Assembly: GCA_016946835.1 (NCBI GenBank)
Contig: JACVTC010000090.1
Location: 452,501 to 502,500 of the forward strand
DNA length: 50,000 bases
Direction: 5' to 3'
Source: Neocallimastix lanati (nom. inval.)
Lineage: Eukaryota; Neocallimastigomycota; Neocallimastigomycetes; Neocallimastigales; Neocallimastigaceae
The position numbers were made by a program, and so were the translations under genes. The notes under the pieces are model-generated. The model was not told the DNA's origin. It searched no databases and worked only from the letters and a program-made list of their open reading frames with translations. Below, piece by piece: positions 1 to 12,828 of this stretch (positions are counted from its first letter, which is position 1; every line of letters starts with the position of its first letter).

Positions 1-347
1 ATAAATAAAAATTATATTTTTTAATTTTTTAAAATGAAGGCAATACTAATACTTCTTAGTATTTTCTAAATATATACATAAATATAGAAATATATAAATG
101 AATAAATAAATAAATTCATTTTTTCTAATTTTTACTTAAACTTTTTATAATAAAAGGCAATACTAATATTTTTATACATTTTTCTAATAAATATTACAAT
201 ATTATCTGTACAATAAAAATTTTTTAGTATATAGATTTGTATAAATTTCTAAAAAGCATACATTAATCAATTTTTAAAAAAAAAAAAATTTCAATAATAA
301 TAAAAATTATTATTATAATTTTCTTTATATTTAACAATGAGCAAATA

Positions 348-399
348 ATTTATCTCTTTTTAATGAATACTTATTTCTATTCATTAAAAAGAGATAAAT
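348..399. repeat. perfect 22-bp inverted repeat with 8-nt loop
   Basis: Positions 348-369 are the exact reverse complement of 378-399, leaving an 8-base loop. The arm contains the mixed core ATCTCTTTTTAATGAAT, so it is not a trivial A/T palindrome. It could be a small hairpin RNA source, a remnant of a foldback element, or a fold in a 3' region. The role is unknown; the repeat itself is read directly from the sequence. Confidence 0.8.
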
Positions 400-525
400 A
401 TTTAATTTCTTAGTGAATAAAACTAATAATAATTTATTAAAAATAATAAATAATAATAATAATAAAAATTAATAGACTACTTTATATAAAATTATTTTAT
501 ATATAAGATTTATTAATAAAATTAA

Positions 526-526
<1 letters not shown>

Positions 527-575
<49 letters not shown>
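527..575. repeat. poly-A tract, about 49 bases
   Basis: One of the longest A runs in the window. It has no flanking coding sequence to suggest a retroposed tail. Similar runs occur at 3921-3950, 8461-8501, 12781-12825, 13829-13860 and 19751-19792, so such tracts are a general property of this genome. Confidence 0.85.
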
Positions 576-576
<1 letters not shown>

Positions 577-1453
577 CAAATAAAAAATGTATTATATTTT
601 AAAATATTAATAAATATACATATATTTATGTTTGAATACTTAAAATATATATGTATATTTAAATTATTTATTATAAATTAAAATATACATATATATTTTA
701 AAAATAATTTTTTGAATTATATTTAAACTTTGATATGGTAATTATTTTATAAAATTTGATATGGTAATTATCTTTGAAATATAAAATTAGTAACATTAAT
801 TTTTTTGTAACATTTAATTTTTTAATTTTTTTTTTTTTTTTTTTTTGTTTTATATTTTGGTTTTTTTAATTAAAAAAAATTTACAATTTATTTTTTAAAA
901 TTATTTATTAATATTTAATATATTATTTTAAATAAAACAAATATTTGATTTATTATACCTTGCTTAAATAATATTACAATATTTTTATAATATAAAAAAT
1001 GTTTTTAAAATTTGTTAATGTTTAAATTAATATTATTTTCTTATAAAAAAATTATAAAAAATTAAGTATTATTATTATTATTATTATTTTCTATTTCTTC
1101 TTTATGAAATAAAAAAAAAAAATAAATAAATAAAAAATTAATAATAATAATAATAAATAAATAAATAAAATGAAAATTAAAAGAATAATCCTTTATTATT
1201 TTTTAAAAAAAAAAAAAAATAATAAAAATAAAAATAAAATAAAAAGTAACTATTAATTGAATTATATTTTTTATCATTTCTTCTGAAACAACTTTACTCA
1301 AAAATAATGAGTAATATATTGCTTGAAATTAAAAAAAAAAAAAAAAATATATAACTATATTTATTACATTAGTGATTATAATAAATTAAAAATTATATAT
1401 ACATATATATATATTTCCTTTCTTTTGATAATATTATATCATCTTTTAAGATA

Positions 1454-2872
1454 TTAATTTTTAATTGTAGCAAAATATGTTTTTACTTCATTGGCCATTA
1501 CTCCGCTCAATACAATAAGTGAAATACAATTTGGTATAGCCATAAGTCCATTAGTAATATCTGCGATAGTGAAAACTGCATCAACAGTAAAGTATGGTCC
1601 GATGGCAATGAAAACAATGTAAATTAAACGGTAGATAAAAACAAGTTTCATTCTACCATTGGTGATGTATTCTAAACATTTTTCTGAGTAGTAATCCCAA
1701 CCTAAAATAGTAGTAAATGCAAAGAAAGCTAAACAAACCATAATAATAAATTTAATAGCAGAATTATCAATGCCTAAGACAAATGAAAATGCGGTAGAAG
1801 TAAGCTTAGCACCAGTAAGATCTCCTATTTCAAATTTAGGATCATCGAGTGCGATTACAATGGCTAATCCTGTAATTGTACAGACGATGAGTGTATCGAT
1901 GACCGTTCCTGTCATGTTAACTAAACCTTGTTCAACTGGTTCCTCTGTTTGAACAGAAGCAGCTGCAATTGGAGCAGAACCAAGACCTGCTTCGTTTGAA
2001 AAAATACCTCTTGCAATACCTTTTTGCATTGATTCTGTAACTTGTTTGACTGTCCAACCTACAGCACCACCTTGAATAGCTTTATAACCAAATGCGGATT
2101 TAAAAATAGAAAGGAATGCATGAGGAATGTGAACTATATTTATAACTAAAACAGCAATACCTAATAATACATAAATAATGGCCATTGTTGGAACGACACT
2201 TTGGGCAACTTTTGAGATACGTTTTAATCCACCCAAAATTACAAGTGCGGCTAATACCGTAACAATGATACCACCAATGACAGTTGCCCAGGTATATGAT
2301 TTTTCGCCAATGGAGAAAGCGACATTCATTTTTTGTTCGCTAAATGCCATGTCAATAGCTGAAGTAATACCATTAATTTGAGACATTGTTCCAATTCCAA
2401 GTAAACCTGCCATAACACCAAAAATAGAGAATAAAAATGAGAGCCACTTCCATCTTTTACCCATACCCTTTTCAATGGTAAGGAATGGACCACCTAAAAC
2501 ATGACCATCTTCCTTAATATCACGATACTTAATTGCAAGCATACATTCTGAAAACTTTGTAGCTGTACCAAAAATAGCAGCAATCCACATCCAAAATAGT
2601 GCACCAGGTCCACCTGCTACGATTGCTGTAGCTACACCAACTATATTACCAGTACCAATTGTAGCAGAAAGTGCTGTACAGAGAGCTGAAAATCCAGAAA
2701 GTTCACCTTCAGCATCATTTTTTTTGAAGATTAAGCGTACAGCAAGTAACAATTTTGTAAATTGAATACCACGAGAACGAATGGTAAGAATAATACCAGT
2801 AATTAAAATGAGTACAATTGTTGGAATTCCCCAAACAACATCATCGATTTTATTAAGAACCTCATCTAACAT
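1454..2872 (-). CDS. alanine/glycine:cation symporter (AGCS family), bacterial type
   Basis: This 472-residue, intronless membrane protein should import small neutral amino acids (alanine or glycine) together with Na+ or H+. It has about ten or eleven hydrophobic segments and the family hallmarks GTGNIVGVATAI near residue 92, GGPGALFWMW just after it, and GIFSNEAGLGSAPIAAAS near residue 290. Full length for the family is roughly 450-490 residues, so it looks complete. The ATG at 2872 precedes a typical bacterial-like N-terminus (short helix, then VWGIPTIVLIL). AGCS carriers are common in Bacteria and Archaea and unusual in fungi. The absence of introns in a window full of intron-rich genes supports acquisition from a bacterium, probably a Firmicute-like rumen donor (inference). 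The frame is intact, so it is probably functional. Confidence 0.93.
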   Translation of the reverse strand: MLDEVLNKIDDVVWGIPTIVLILITGIILTIRSRGIQFTKLLLAVRLIFKKNDAEGELSGFSALCTALSATIGTGNIVGVATAIVAGGPGALFWMWIAAIFGTATKFSECMLAIKYRDIKEDGHVLGGPFLTIEKGMGKRWKWLSFLFSIFGVMAGLLGIGTMSQINGITSAIDMAFSEQKMNVAFSIGEKSYTWATVIGGIIVTVLAALVILGGLKRISKVAQSVVPTMAIIYVLLGIAVLVINIVHIPHAFLSIFKSAFGYKAIQGGAVGWTVKQVTESMQKGIARGIFSNEAGLGSAPIAAASVQTEEPVEQGLVNMTGTVIDTLIVCTITGLAIVIALDDPKFEIGDLTGAKLTSTAFSFVLGIDNSAIKFIIMVCLAFFAFTTILGWDYYSEKCLEYITNGRMKLVFIYRLIYIVFIAIGPYFTVDAVFTIADITNGLMAIPNCISLIVLSGVMANEVKTYFATIKN

Positions 2873-3325
2873 TTTGGCAATTTTCTCTATATTTTGTTTT
2901 TATATATTAAAATCTCTATATAAAAATAAAAATAAAAATTTGACCTATTAAATATTATATACTTATATTTTATTCAAATAAAAATTTTTATTCCAATCTT
3001 TTTTTTTTTTTTATTTTGTTTTTAATATAAAATATCAATTTATAAAATTAAAAATTTGCCTTTAAATCAAAAATTATATATTTGTAATGTAATTTTTGAA
3101 AAAGTAATTTTTCATTCCTATTTTAAATTATTATAAACAATAAAATCTTTATAATTTAATTTTTTTAAAAAATTAATTTTCGTTTATATAGTTTTTTTAG
3201 TTAATAAATCTTTTCTATTTTTATTGTTTTCAGTAAATATTGTAATATATTTTTGTAATTTTATTATCTTTTCTATTAATTTTTAATTTTTTTTTTATTT
3301 TATTTTTATTTTTTATTTTTATTTT

Positions 3326-3450
3326 TTTTGATTATGTTAATAATTTTGATTATGTTAACAATTTTGATTATGTTAACAATTTTGATTATGTTAACAATTT
3401 TGATTATGTTAACAATTTCGATTGGGTTTAAAATTTTGATTATTAATTAC
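3326..3450. repeat. 18-bp minisatellite, about six copies
   Basis: The unit TTTTGATTATGTTAACAA repeats head to tail. The middle copies are perfect and the outer copies have decayed (GTTAATAA on the left, CGATTGGGTTTAAAA on the right). Each unit includes the palindrome GTTAAC. It lies about 450 bases upstream of the symporter start. Confidence 0.85.
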
Positions 3451-3919
3451 TTCATATTATATTAATATTTTATTTTTCTTTTTTTAAGATAAAGAAAAAA
3501 AAATGTACATAGATTTTACAATACTAAAAATTTAATTTTAATTACTTTGTTATTCCTTTTATAAATAAGGAATATATTAATATTATTTAATATATTAACA
3601 ATTACATTTATTAATTATTAACATAAATTTGGTGTAACTACACACGACAGCTAATTAAATTCAATTTATTAATTAAATTTTAAATTATTTATTATTATTT
3701 TATAATATATTAAATATATTTTGTATTAATAATTTAATATATATTAAAATTATAACTATTTATATAAATATATTTGTCATTATGGTTTATATATTTTTTA
3801 ATTTAAATTATAATAAATGAATAAATATTATTGGTTTCAAAATTACTTTATCAATTTATTAAGATAATATTCAACAATGATTAAACACACTACATAAATT
3901 AGAAAAACCAAACTAAATG

Positions 3920-3956
<37 letters not shown>

Positions 3957-4813
3957 TTTATAATATTATAGAAATAAATTTGTTAAAAAGTAAAAATTTA
4001 AGCAAAGATCATTATAATTTTCCTAAATATATTTCTTTTATTATTAATATATATATATATATACAAATAATAATAATAAATACATAAACAAATTTTCATA
4101 TTTATTTCAAGGAAATTTTTTTCATTTGTATATTTCCAACATCAAAATTTTAAATATATATTAATTATAATATATGTATATAATCAAATAAAATAAAATA
4201 AAATTCTTTATTATTATCCGTAATTAATTAGTAATTTTGATAAATTAAAACCTTTTTAATCAGTTTTATTACTCCTGATAGAAAAAAAAAAAAAAATAGC
4301 TTTTTTTATCCTATCAATTGTTATTGGATAATTATTGGATAATACGATAATATATATATATTATACAATTTACCAATTATATATATAATGACAATAAAAA
4401 TTTAATATATCAAAAAAAAGTTTTATTATCCATCAAAATATTAAAAAAAATTATATATATTTATATTTCATAATTTAAACAGAAATATTAATATAATAAA
4501 AAATTTTACTGAAATAAAAACAAATAAATAACAGTTTTATAAACTTTTTTTATATTTTATTTCTATTTTTTTCTTCCTGCTTGTTAGAAATTAGTTCATC
4601 AATATGGAACATCATTTAAAACTAGTTGTATGATATGATATACTAATTGTACTATCTCTTTGGAGAAAAATCTGTACAACTTCGCCACTCCACATGCATC
4701 ACATATGAAATGACCACTAACAGAAAAAATTTTTGGAAAAAACCTCCACATTATTTAATAGTACCACAATCAAGTAATGTTAAAACTTGATAATTGTACC
4801 CCCGTTTCTTAAA

Positions 4814-5060
<247 letters not shown>

Positions 5061-6479
5061 TTATTATTTATATAGCACATTTATTAAGACTGTAATTAAG
5101 GTTTTATATTTTCGTAATTTTGTATTAGATTACATGTTATAATTACGTTATGATTTATACAATTATTATACTACATTACATTATATTACATTAAATTAAA
5201 TTTATTATATTCAATGTTATAACAATTATTGTAATAATAAAAGATTTTTTCTTATATTTACAATAATAAAAAAATGATGTATATTTATCTTAAATAACAA
5301 ATATAGAACATATCTTTTTAAAACATTAAAATAAATAAATAAAATAAAAAAAAAAAATATCAATATATATAAATTAATAAAATATTATTTGTTATTCAAT
5401 GTTTTAAATACCAATAATCATTAATATTATTTACTAGTATTAAAAATATAAAAAATGAAATTAAAATAGAAATTGTAATTGTAATTATTAATATAAAATC
5501 TATTTTTAAAAGACTTCATCATTATATAACTTATTAACTATTGTAATTCATTTTAAGAAATAATTATATTCTATAATTTATTTCCTTCTCTAGCACCATA
5601 GTATATATTACATTTTATAGTATTAAATCTTTTTTTTTTTTTTTATTTCTATTTATATATATGAATAATATTTAGTAACCATTTTTCTTATATATTTATC
5701 ATTAGTAAATTCATTTTTTACAAGGTTTGACATATTACTATCTTGTAAAGCTATTTTATCACTCTTTTGAAATAGCTTCCTGATCAAGGAAATGCGAATA
5801 TTAATGCTGCAGATAGTTGCTATTCATTGCTACTATCAATATTATTATTTTCATTAAATGAATGTCATAACATATAGTAATAATAATCATATTGTTATAT
5901 ATATATTATATAATATATATTACTCAATTCATTCAAAAGTTTTTTTATTTTAATTATTTTTTACTTTTTAAAAATTTTTGATAGTGTCTTAAGCATTTAA
6001 CTTTTTATGGTATAATATGTAATAAAAATAAAAAAAATAAAAAATTAAAAAAAAAAAATTTCTATATATGTGTATATGTCTTTTAATTCATTTTTTTTTT
6101 TTTTTTTAATTGTATCCTCCATTTTTTTTTTTTTTTTTTTTTTTTTGAAATCCTTAATAATATTAAATTATATTTATTAAATTAATAATAAACGAAATTT
6201 TCAAAAAAAAAAATATAAAATAAAAAAAATAAAAAAAATGCAGAAAAAAAATTTTTTTTATATATTATATTTTGTGTAACCTTAATTGTTGACTTTTTTT
6301 TTTTAAAAAAAAAAAAAAAAGTATAATTATATTATATATCAAAATATAATAATAATATAATAATAATATATTTTTTTGTAAAATTTTAAATACATAGGAA
6401 TTAATATATATCAAATATATATATTTCTTATAATTTTTTTTTTTTTTATTTTTTAGTTTTTTATATATTATTGTCTTAA

Positions 6480-7170
6480 TATTTTTTTACAACCTCAATT
6501 ACTTTAAACTTTTAACTTTATTAATTTATTAATTACATTAATATTTTTTTTAAAAATAAAAACACAGAATTAATAAAGAAATAAATATTATTTTTCCAAT
6601 TAAAACATAATAATATTCAAAATAGTAATATGAAATAAAAAGTAGTATTCAAAATTAAGTGTATAATTAAATTCAAAAAAAAAAAAAAAAAAAAAAAAAA
6701 ATTCATATGCAATGAACCTCGACTCCAGATTATATAATTTTTGTTTAAAAAGAATTATTATTCCGGATTAGGATTTGAATTGACTTTCTGAAAGAAATTA
6801 TGGTCTTCTCCTTCAGAAGCATTGATCCTGTTACCCTGTCTTAATGAATTTTCAGCGTTGACGTTGCTGGTTAGTTTGCGCCTATATCTTCGGAATAGCA
6901 ACCCTTGTCGAATACTAGTCCTAAGCATAATACCTGTAAAAAGAGCCGCAGATCGCACCAAGAATGATGTTTTAGAATAATCACCAAAAATGATTTGGTT
7001 ATTAAACAAAAACATTACATTCCTTTTTATAATTTAAATCAATAACGTCTGCATCTTTTCAACCAAGAATAAAATTATATAATCAGTGCCACGTTACATA
7101 TATATTTACACACTCATTATTCAGAAAATTACTTATATTAACACTATTTTCAACCGATACTATTATTTTC
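6480..7170 (-). mobile_element. retroelement family H, copy 1 (3' part)
   Basis: Read on the minus strand, this holds the end of a reading frame (stop at 6758) with the motif EGEDHNFF and the ending NSNPNPE. A 3' tail follows with AATAAAG some 25-35 bases before an A-rich end. Three more copies lie at 20.54-20.99, 29.10-29.41 and 29.77-30.37 kb. The 3' structure and 5' truncations match polyadenylated, reverse-transcribed copies, that is a LINE-type or LINE-mobilised family. The frame continues upstream as low-complexity Asn/Ser-rich sequence. I do not recognise the encoded protein. Confidence 0.65.
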
Positions 7171-7499
7171 ACTATCACTAATATTAATATTAATATTTTA
7201 ACTGTTAATAATATTACTATTGCTAACATTTATTATTTCTATTGTTATTATTATGTTTTTATTATTTATATTATACTCTTTGTTAATACTATCAGAATCA
7301 GTACTTGATTCTATATTATTCATATCTGTGACATCAGTATTTACATTACTATTTGATATTAGACTGTATTTGGTAATTATAAAAAATTTTTCATAAAGAA
7401 TGTTAATATCCATAAAAATATTTCATTCAAAATTCATGGAAAAGATATCATTTAAAAAATCATTGTTCCAATCGAGGATTATTATTTTTTTCTATAACA

Positions 7500-8095
7500 A
7501 CAAGGACATCAGTTTTGGACAGTCGTCTTCAGTCATATTGGTGGCTTTGACAATACGAGCATTAAATTTATATCCACATTTGGCATAAAGTACCGATCGT
7601 AAACCAACGGCATATTCAGGATACTTAAAGTTGAGTTTTAAGTAGTCTCTGGTAGTCTCAAATCTATTTTTCTTATATCCCTTTGCCTTGATTGATTTTC
7701 TTTCTATATCTCTATCCTAATAAGAGTTTACGATTGCTTTATTTAATGGAAATTTATATAATTTGTATGCTAAAATTTTACTTTCTTTATCCTATGAATA
7801 ACGTACAATGTGATATATCTCTAAGTAAAACTTAAATAATACAATTCGAGTTTTTATATTTTTAAAAACACCTTACTTGAGTAATCGCACATTTTGCCGA
7901 AAGAGTAGGAATGTTAAGTTCTTTTGAAACACAATAAAAAGGATGTAAAGCTATTCCTATTAGAAAATCCTTCAATCCAATATAATCCTGTATTAACTAG
8001 TGTCTGTGTACTTCTAGCTCTTTCTTCGTTTGATCTAAGAAAGTTGCCCAATTAATACAATAGAAAAAAACATTCGTTTATAAGGGATAGGAATA
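7500..8095 (-). pseudogene. LINE reverse transcriptase fragment A (C-terminal half)
   Basis: The minus strand carries broken pieces of the region after the RT catalytic core. Near 7880-7960 it encodes ELNIPTLSAKCAITQV, matching RELRIPPLSAICAI of the 31-kb copy. Near 7500-7600 lies the equivalent of the Cys/His knuckle region (CGYKFNARI followed by DDCP). Stops and shifts interrupt it throughout. It belongs to the same family as the copies at 19.9-20.5 and 30.4-32.6 kb. No catalytic RT motif (YxDD) is present. Confidence 0.6.
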
Positions 8096-8457
8096 TGAGG
8101 ATTTACATATTTATTGTCTTAATAATTAAATCTAACAAAATTAATATTTATTATTATTATAACCTTTTTTTTTTTTTTATTTTTTTATTATTTTTTTTTT
8201 TTAAATCACAACTAATTAAAAATATTACAAAGCATTATAACATAACATTATATAAATATTTTTCTTGATTTTTTTTTTATTTGTTTTTATTTATTTTTTA
8301 CTTGATTCTATAGGATTGGATTATACAAAATAAAATTTTAAATATCATATTTTTTTTCTTTAAAAAGATATACGTGTATGTAATAATAAATATTATAATA
8401 AATAAAATAAAATAAAATAAAATAAAATAAAAAAAATAAAAATAAAAAAACACTTTT

Positions 8458-8501
<44 letters not shown>

Positions 8502-8644
8502 ATTATATATATATGCTATGTCATAATTCATTCTTTTTTTTTTTTTTTTTTTTTTTTTTCTATTTAGTAAATTAAGATTTGATCATTATATATATATATA
8601 ATTAATATTAAAATATATTGTATTAATTTTTAAATTTAAATAAA

Positions 8645-8678
<34 letters not shown>

Positions 8679-8831
8679 ATTGAAAAATATTTAAAAAGTA
8701 AATAATAATAACAATAAATTGAATTGGGAGTGAAATTGGAATTGGATTGAAATTGATATTAAAAATAAAAATTGAAATTAAAACTGAAATTAGAATGATT
8801 ATAATGGATTATTTTTGTTTTGCTTTGTTTT

Positions 8832-8862
<31 letters not shown>

Positions 8863-8864
8863 TT
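8096..8864. other. A/T spacer downstream of the kinase gene
   Basis: No gene seen. It holds AAAAT pentamers at about 8395-8430, T runs at 8461-8501 and 8533-8559, an A run at 8648-8676, and a degenerate GAAATT/GGAATT minisatellite at 8717-8800. The TTTA repeat at 8831-8865 touches the kinase stop codon, so the 3' UTR of that gene lies in this sequence. Confidence 0.6.
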
Positions 8865-9563
8865 TTAAAGTTTTTCCTCTAATGGAACATAATCATCAAT
8901 CTCCATTAATTCTTCTAACATTTTTTCTGCTGTTGGTCTTTTCAAAGGATCAATATCAACACATCTTGATAATAAATCTACAATTTTAGGTTCCGCTATT
9001 TCACCATTTAAGAAGCGTAATTCAGAATCATGAACGCCACTACCGAAATATCCTTTTCGAATACACATAATCATATGTATATTATTACGTGTATTTTTAA
9101 ATGGTTCATTACCTGTCATCATTGCAATTAACGTTACACCTAATGAATAAATATCAGTTGCAAAAGTATAACTTTCAGAACTACCAAAAAGTTCAGGAGC
9201 ACTATTAACATAAGTAAAAATAATAATAATAATAATAATAATAAAACCAAAAATAAAAATAAAAAAAAAAAATAAAATAAATAAATATTTTTATATATGA
9301 ACATATTTATAAATAATATTAACAAGAAAAATGGTATGTATATTTATATATAATTTTAATTAATAATTATAATATATTATTTAAATATACATATTTACAT
9401 ATATATATTTAAATTATAATTATTAATTACTATTACTATTATTATTACTATTATTTCTATTAAATAGTATTACTATTAATTATTATTATTATTATTAATT
9501 ATTATTATTATTAATTATTAATTATTATTATCTATCATCTATTTTCTAGTACTGTTTTCTATT

Positions 9564-9603
<40 letters not shown>

Positions 9604-11765
9604 TTATCTATTATTATTATTATTATTCATTATTATTATTATTCATTATTATTCATTATTCATTATTCATTATTATTATTTATTATTACTTATTATTATT
9701 ATTATTTATTAACATTATTTATTATTATTTATTATTATTATTATTATTATTTATTATATTATAATAATATTTACCAATAGGCTTGAGTTCCTCTACCTAA
9801 GCCCATATCCATTGGGAATCTACAATTTTCGATGGTTAAATCATCACGATCTGGAAATTCATCAGGTGCATAACAAGAACTACCAAAATCAGCTATCTTA
9901 GCATTTAAATAATCATCCAACAATATATTTTGTGGTTTAATATCATGATGTATAATAAGCATATTATGAAAAGTAGCTACGGCATGAGTAATCTGACGTG
10001 CCCATTTAATCCATAATTTTTTACCAACATATTCTGTATTCTTTTTAATCCAAGAAAGGATATTACCATTGGAAGCATATTCTAAAATGGTGGTTACTCG
10101 TATGGGTTCACTATCCTCCTCTTTACCATCATTTGAAATAGGAGTAGCCAATCCACTTCCTCTTGTGGAATAAGTACTATTCTCATGGAAATTAACATTA
10201 TTTTCTTCAGTTTCATTAATAATTCCAATTAATTGAATGATATATGGTTGATTGGTCAACATTGTTAAAATATTTAATTCTGTCATAGCAACCATTTGAG
10301 AAACATAGTCTTTATGGAAACATTTAACAGCACATTGTTTTAATGGTGAATCATCATCAGAGGTATCATGTTCATGACTAATATAACTACTATGAATTTC
10401 CTGGGAACCTTCTTCCCCCTGATTAGACTCCTTCTTCTTTGTACTCTCCTCCCTTTCCCTCTCTTTCTTGTTTTCATCCTTTTGATCCTCATTGACACTG
10501 TAAAGACCAAGATAAACATTAGAATATTGTCCACGACCAATAAGATTTTTACGGGTAGGAAGATAACTTAAATTAATATTTGGAATGATTTCAACAAATT
10601 TTTGATACATCTCATTCCAAACTTTTTGTAGTTTGGCCATGGATTCTTGATCCATTTGAAAAGAAAAGGAAAAAGAAGGGGAAACACCATAAAAGGAAGA
10701 TTTAGTTTTTAAACGTTCTGCAGATTTGAAATTATTGATAGAATTTGATGGAGAAATATGAGATTTATTATTTTGATTTTTATTTGGTGAAGTTAAGAAA
10801 GGCATATTTAAAAAACGGGCAATCTGTTCCTCCGGAGAAAGAATTTTTGATGACCTTGGGGAGGTGGTAGGTGAATTATTATCTTTAATTTGAAGTTTAT
10901 TTAATTCTACTCTAGTATTATTTAATCTATTCTTGATGACACTATTATAATTGTTATTACTACTATTACCAGCATGACTATTGATACTACTACCACTATT
11001 ACTATTTATAGTAGTATGACTGATTTCACTTTTGCTATCATAATTAGGATGTAAATGATTCATATTCTCTTTCTTATTATAGCTATAGGGAGAATGACTT
11101 TTAAGAGAAGGAGATCCTTCTGGTGAACTATATTCTGAATTTGTACCACTATGCAAAATTGAAGAAGTATGATAATCTTTTTTATTTTTAAGAGATATAT
11201 TGTCCGGTTTAAGATCATTACTACCTTCAAAAAGATGATTGTAATCCATAGGTTTAAAAGAATCCCAAGCCAAATATAATTTAGTATTATCATCTCTTAA
11301 TTCTTTATCCAATTTTAAATTAATTTCTTCTCTTGCTTTTTCTTTTTCTTTCTTATGTTTTTCCTCTCTAAGTCGTTCTTGTTTTTGTAATTCTTCTATT
11401 TCCTTGGCACTTACACGTGGTGCAGGACGAACAGTAGTAAGAGGTGTATCGAAAATATCATTCTTAGAGGGGCCAGTCGTCGATTTCTTAGCAATATTAT
11501 TAATTGATGAAGAAGCTGAAGAAGAACTTAAAATATAGGAGGAATTCTTATTGCTATCATTATAATTATAATTATAATTATTTCCATGATCATAAGGGTA
11601 TAATGGTATCTTATTTCTGTATTGATGATCATCCAATGAATGAAGTTTATCAAAGTTATTATAATCATCTGTATCTAATTCATCTAAATTTATAAAGTTG
11701 TTGAAGTCTCTATTACGATTGAAGCTTTGCTTCTCAACAGCCATATAAAACCTATCTTGAGCCAT
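8865..11765 (-). CDS. protein kinase with Asn/Ser-rich N-terminal extension
   Basis: Two exons, 9775-11765 and 8865-9201, joined in phase 2 give 775 residues. The 573-base intron has a GTAAAT donor and an AATAG acceptor, and the junction makes YCAPE of the activation segment. The first ~390 residues are low-complexity (Asn, Ser, Lys) with a coiled-coil-like EKHKKEKEKAREE stretch near 140. The kinase domain follows: glycine loop GRGQYSNVYLG near 407, a charged ~45-residue insert, the AVK lysine near 478, HHDIKPQN near 607, DFG near 627, then DIYSLG and a closing RPTAEKML. The usual HRD is HHD, so this is a non-RD kinase whose activity may not need activation-loop phosphorylation (inference). 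All catalytic residues (K, D, N, DFG) are kept. The substrate is unknown, and I cannot place it in a named kinase family. Confidence 0.9.
9202..9774 (-). other. kinase intron built of microsatellites
   Basis: The single intron of the kinase gene is unusually long for this window and consists largely of TTA, TTTA and TTATTC repeats between 9420 and 9760, with a short AAT array at 9218-9243. Both splice sites are canonical. It splits the kinase domain just before APE. Confidence 0.85.
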
Positions 11766-12565
11766 TTTGATTTATTTGTTTTTATTTATTTTATATTATT
11801 TTTTTTTTTTTCTAATTATAAATATATATTTTTATTATTTATTATTATTTTAATTTATATCTAATATCTTGTTATCGTCGAATTTTTTATATTTATTCTT
11901 TCTCTTTTCTTTTAAATTTAAAGAAGATATTATTATATAAAATAGCTTCAATAAAATATATATATATATATATATAAAAAGGAAGAAATTAAAAAACTAA
12001 TTTTATTTCTATAATTATAATAATAATAATATGTATATAATATATAATATTAAAAATAGTTAGTATATGAAATATTAAATTATTATTATTATTGTTATTA
12101 TTATTATTGTGAATTTATTTTATTATCAGTAAATTTTTTAAATTCTATGCAGCTTCTGTTGCAGTAAAATTATATATATATTTTTACTATTATTAATATT
12201 ATAAGTTGGCTTTTATACAGTATTAAAAAAAATTGTAGTATATTTTAATATATCAATTTTCATATGTTTTCAGAATATATTATAAAATATATATTTATAT
12301 TAATTTTTTTTTTTTTTTTTTTGTAGTTGTTGTTTCTATTTCACTATAATTACTATATCGTATAGTACATAAATTATAATTCTGTTTTTTTTTTTTTTTA
12401 ATTTTATTTTAATTTAATATTAAAAAATATAATAAAAAGCTTTAATATAATTCCAATATATTAATATTAATAATTAAATTAATAATATGATTAAGTTATT
12501 CTTTCATTTCATGGCTCTTAATAAAATTTATATTGAATATGATAGTATTACTACTTTTTTGAATT

Positions 12566-12596
<31 letters not shown>

Positions 12597-12779
12597 GTTT
12601 GTTTGTTTTTGTTTTTGTTTTTATTTCTTTATAATTTTATATAAAAAAAATATATAACATATATGAATCAACAATTAACCTGGAAATAATAATCAATGTA
12701 TAAAAAATAATATAATTGAATGTTCTTCCTTAAAGAAAATACAAAAATTAGACTTTTTTTAAACACTATTGCAATGCTC

Positions 12780-12828
<49 letters not shown>

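Larger units (their letters stand above)
1..1453. other. A/T-rich spacer without a gene
   Basis: I see no credible gene. The stretch is nearly pure A and T with short AAT, AAAT and A/T runs. It holds a perfect hairpin near 350-400 and a 49-base A run, listed separately. The last few hundred bases lie 3' of the minus-strand symporter gene and should contain its terminator region, but no clear polyadenylation signal stands out among many AATAAA matches expected by composition. Confidence 0.7.
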
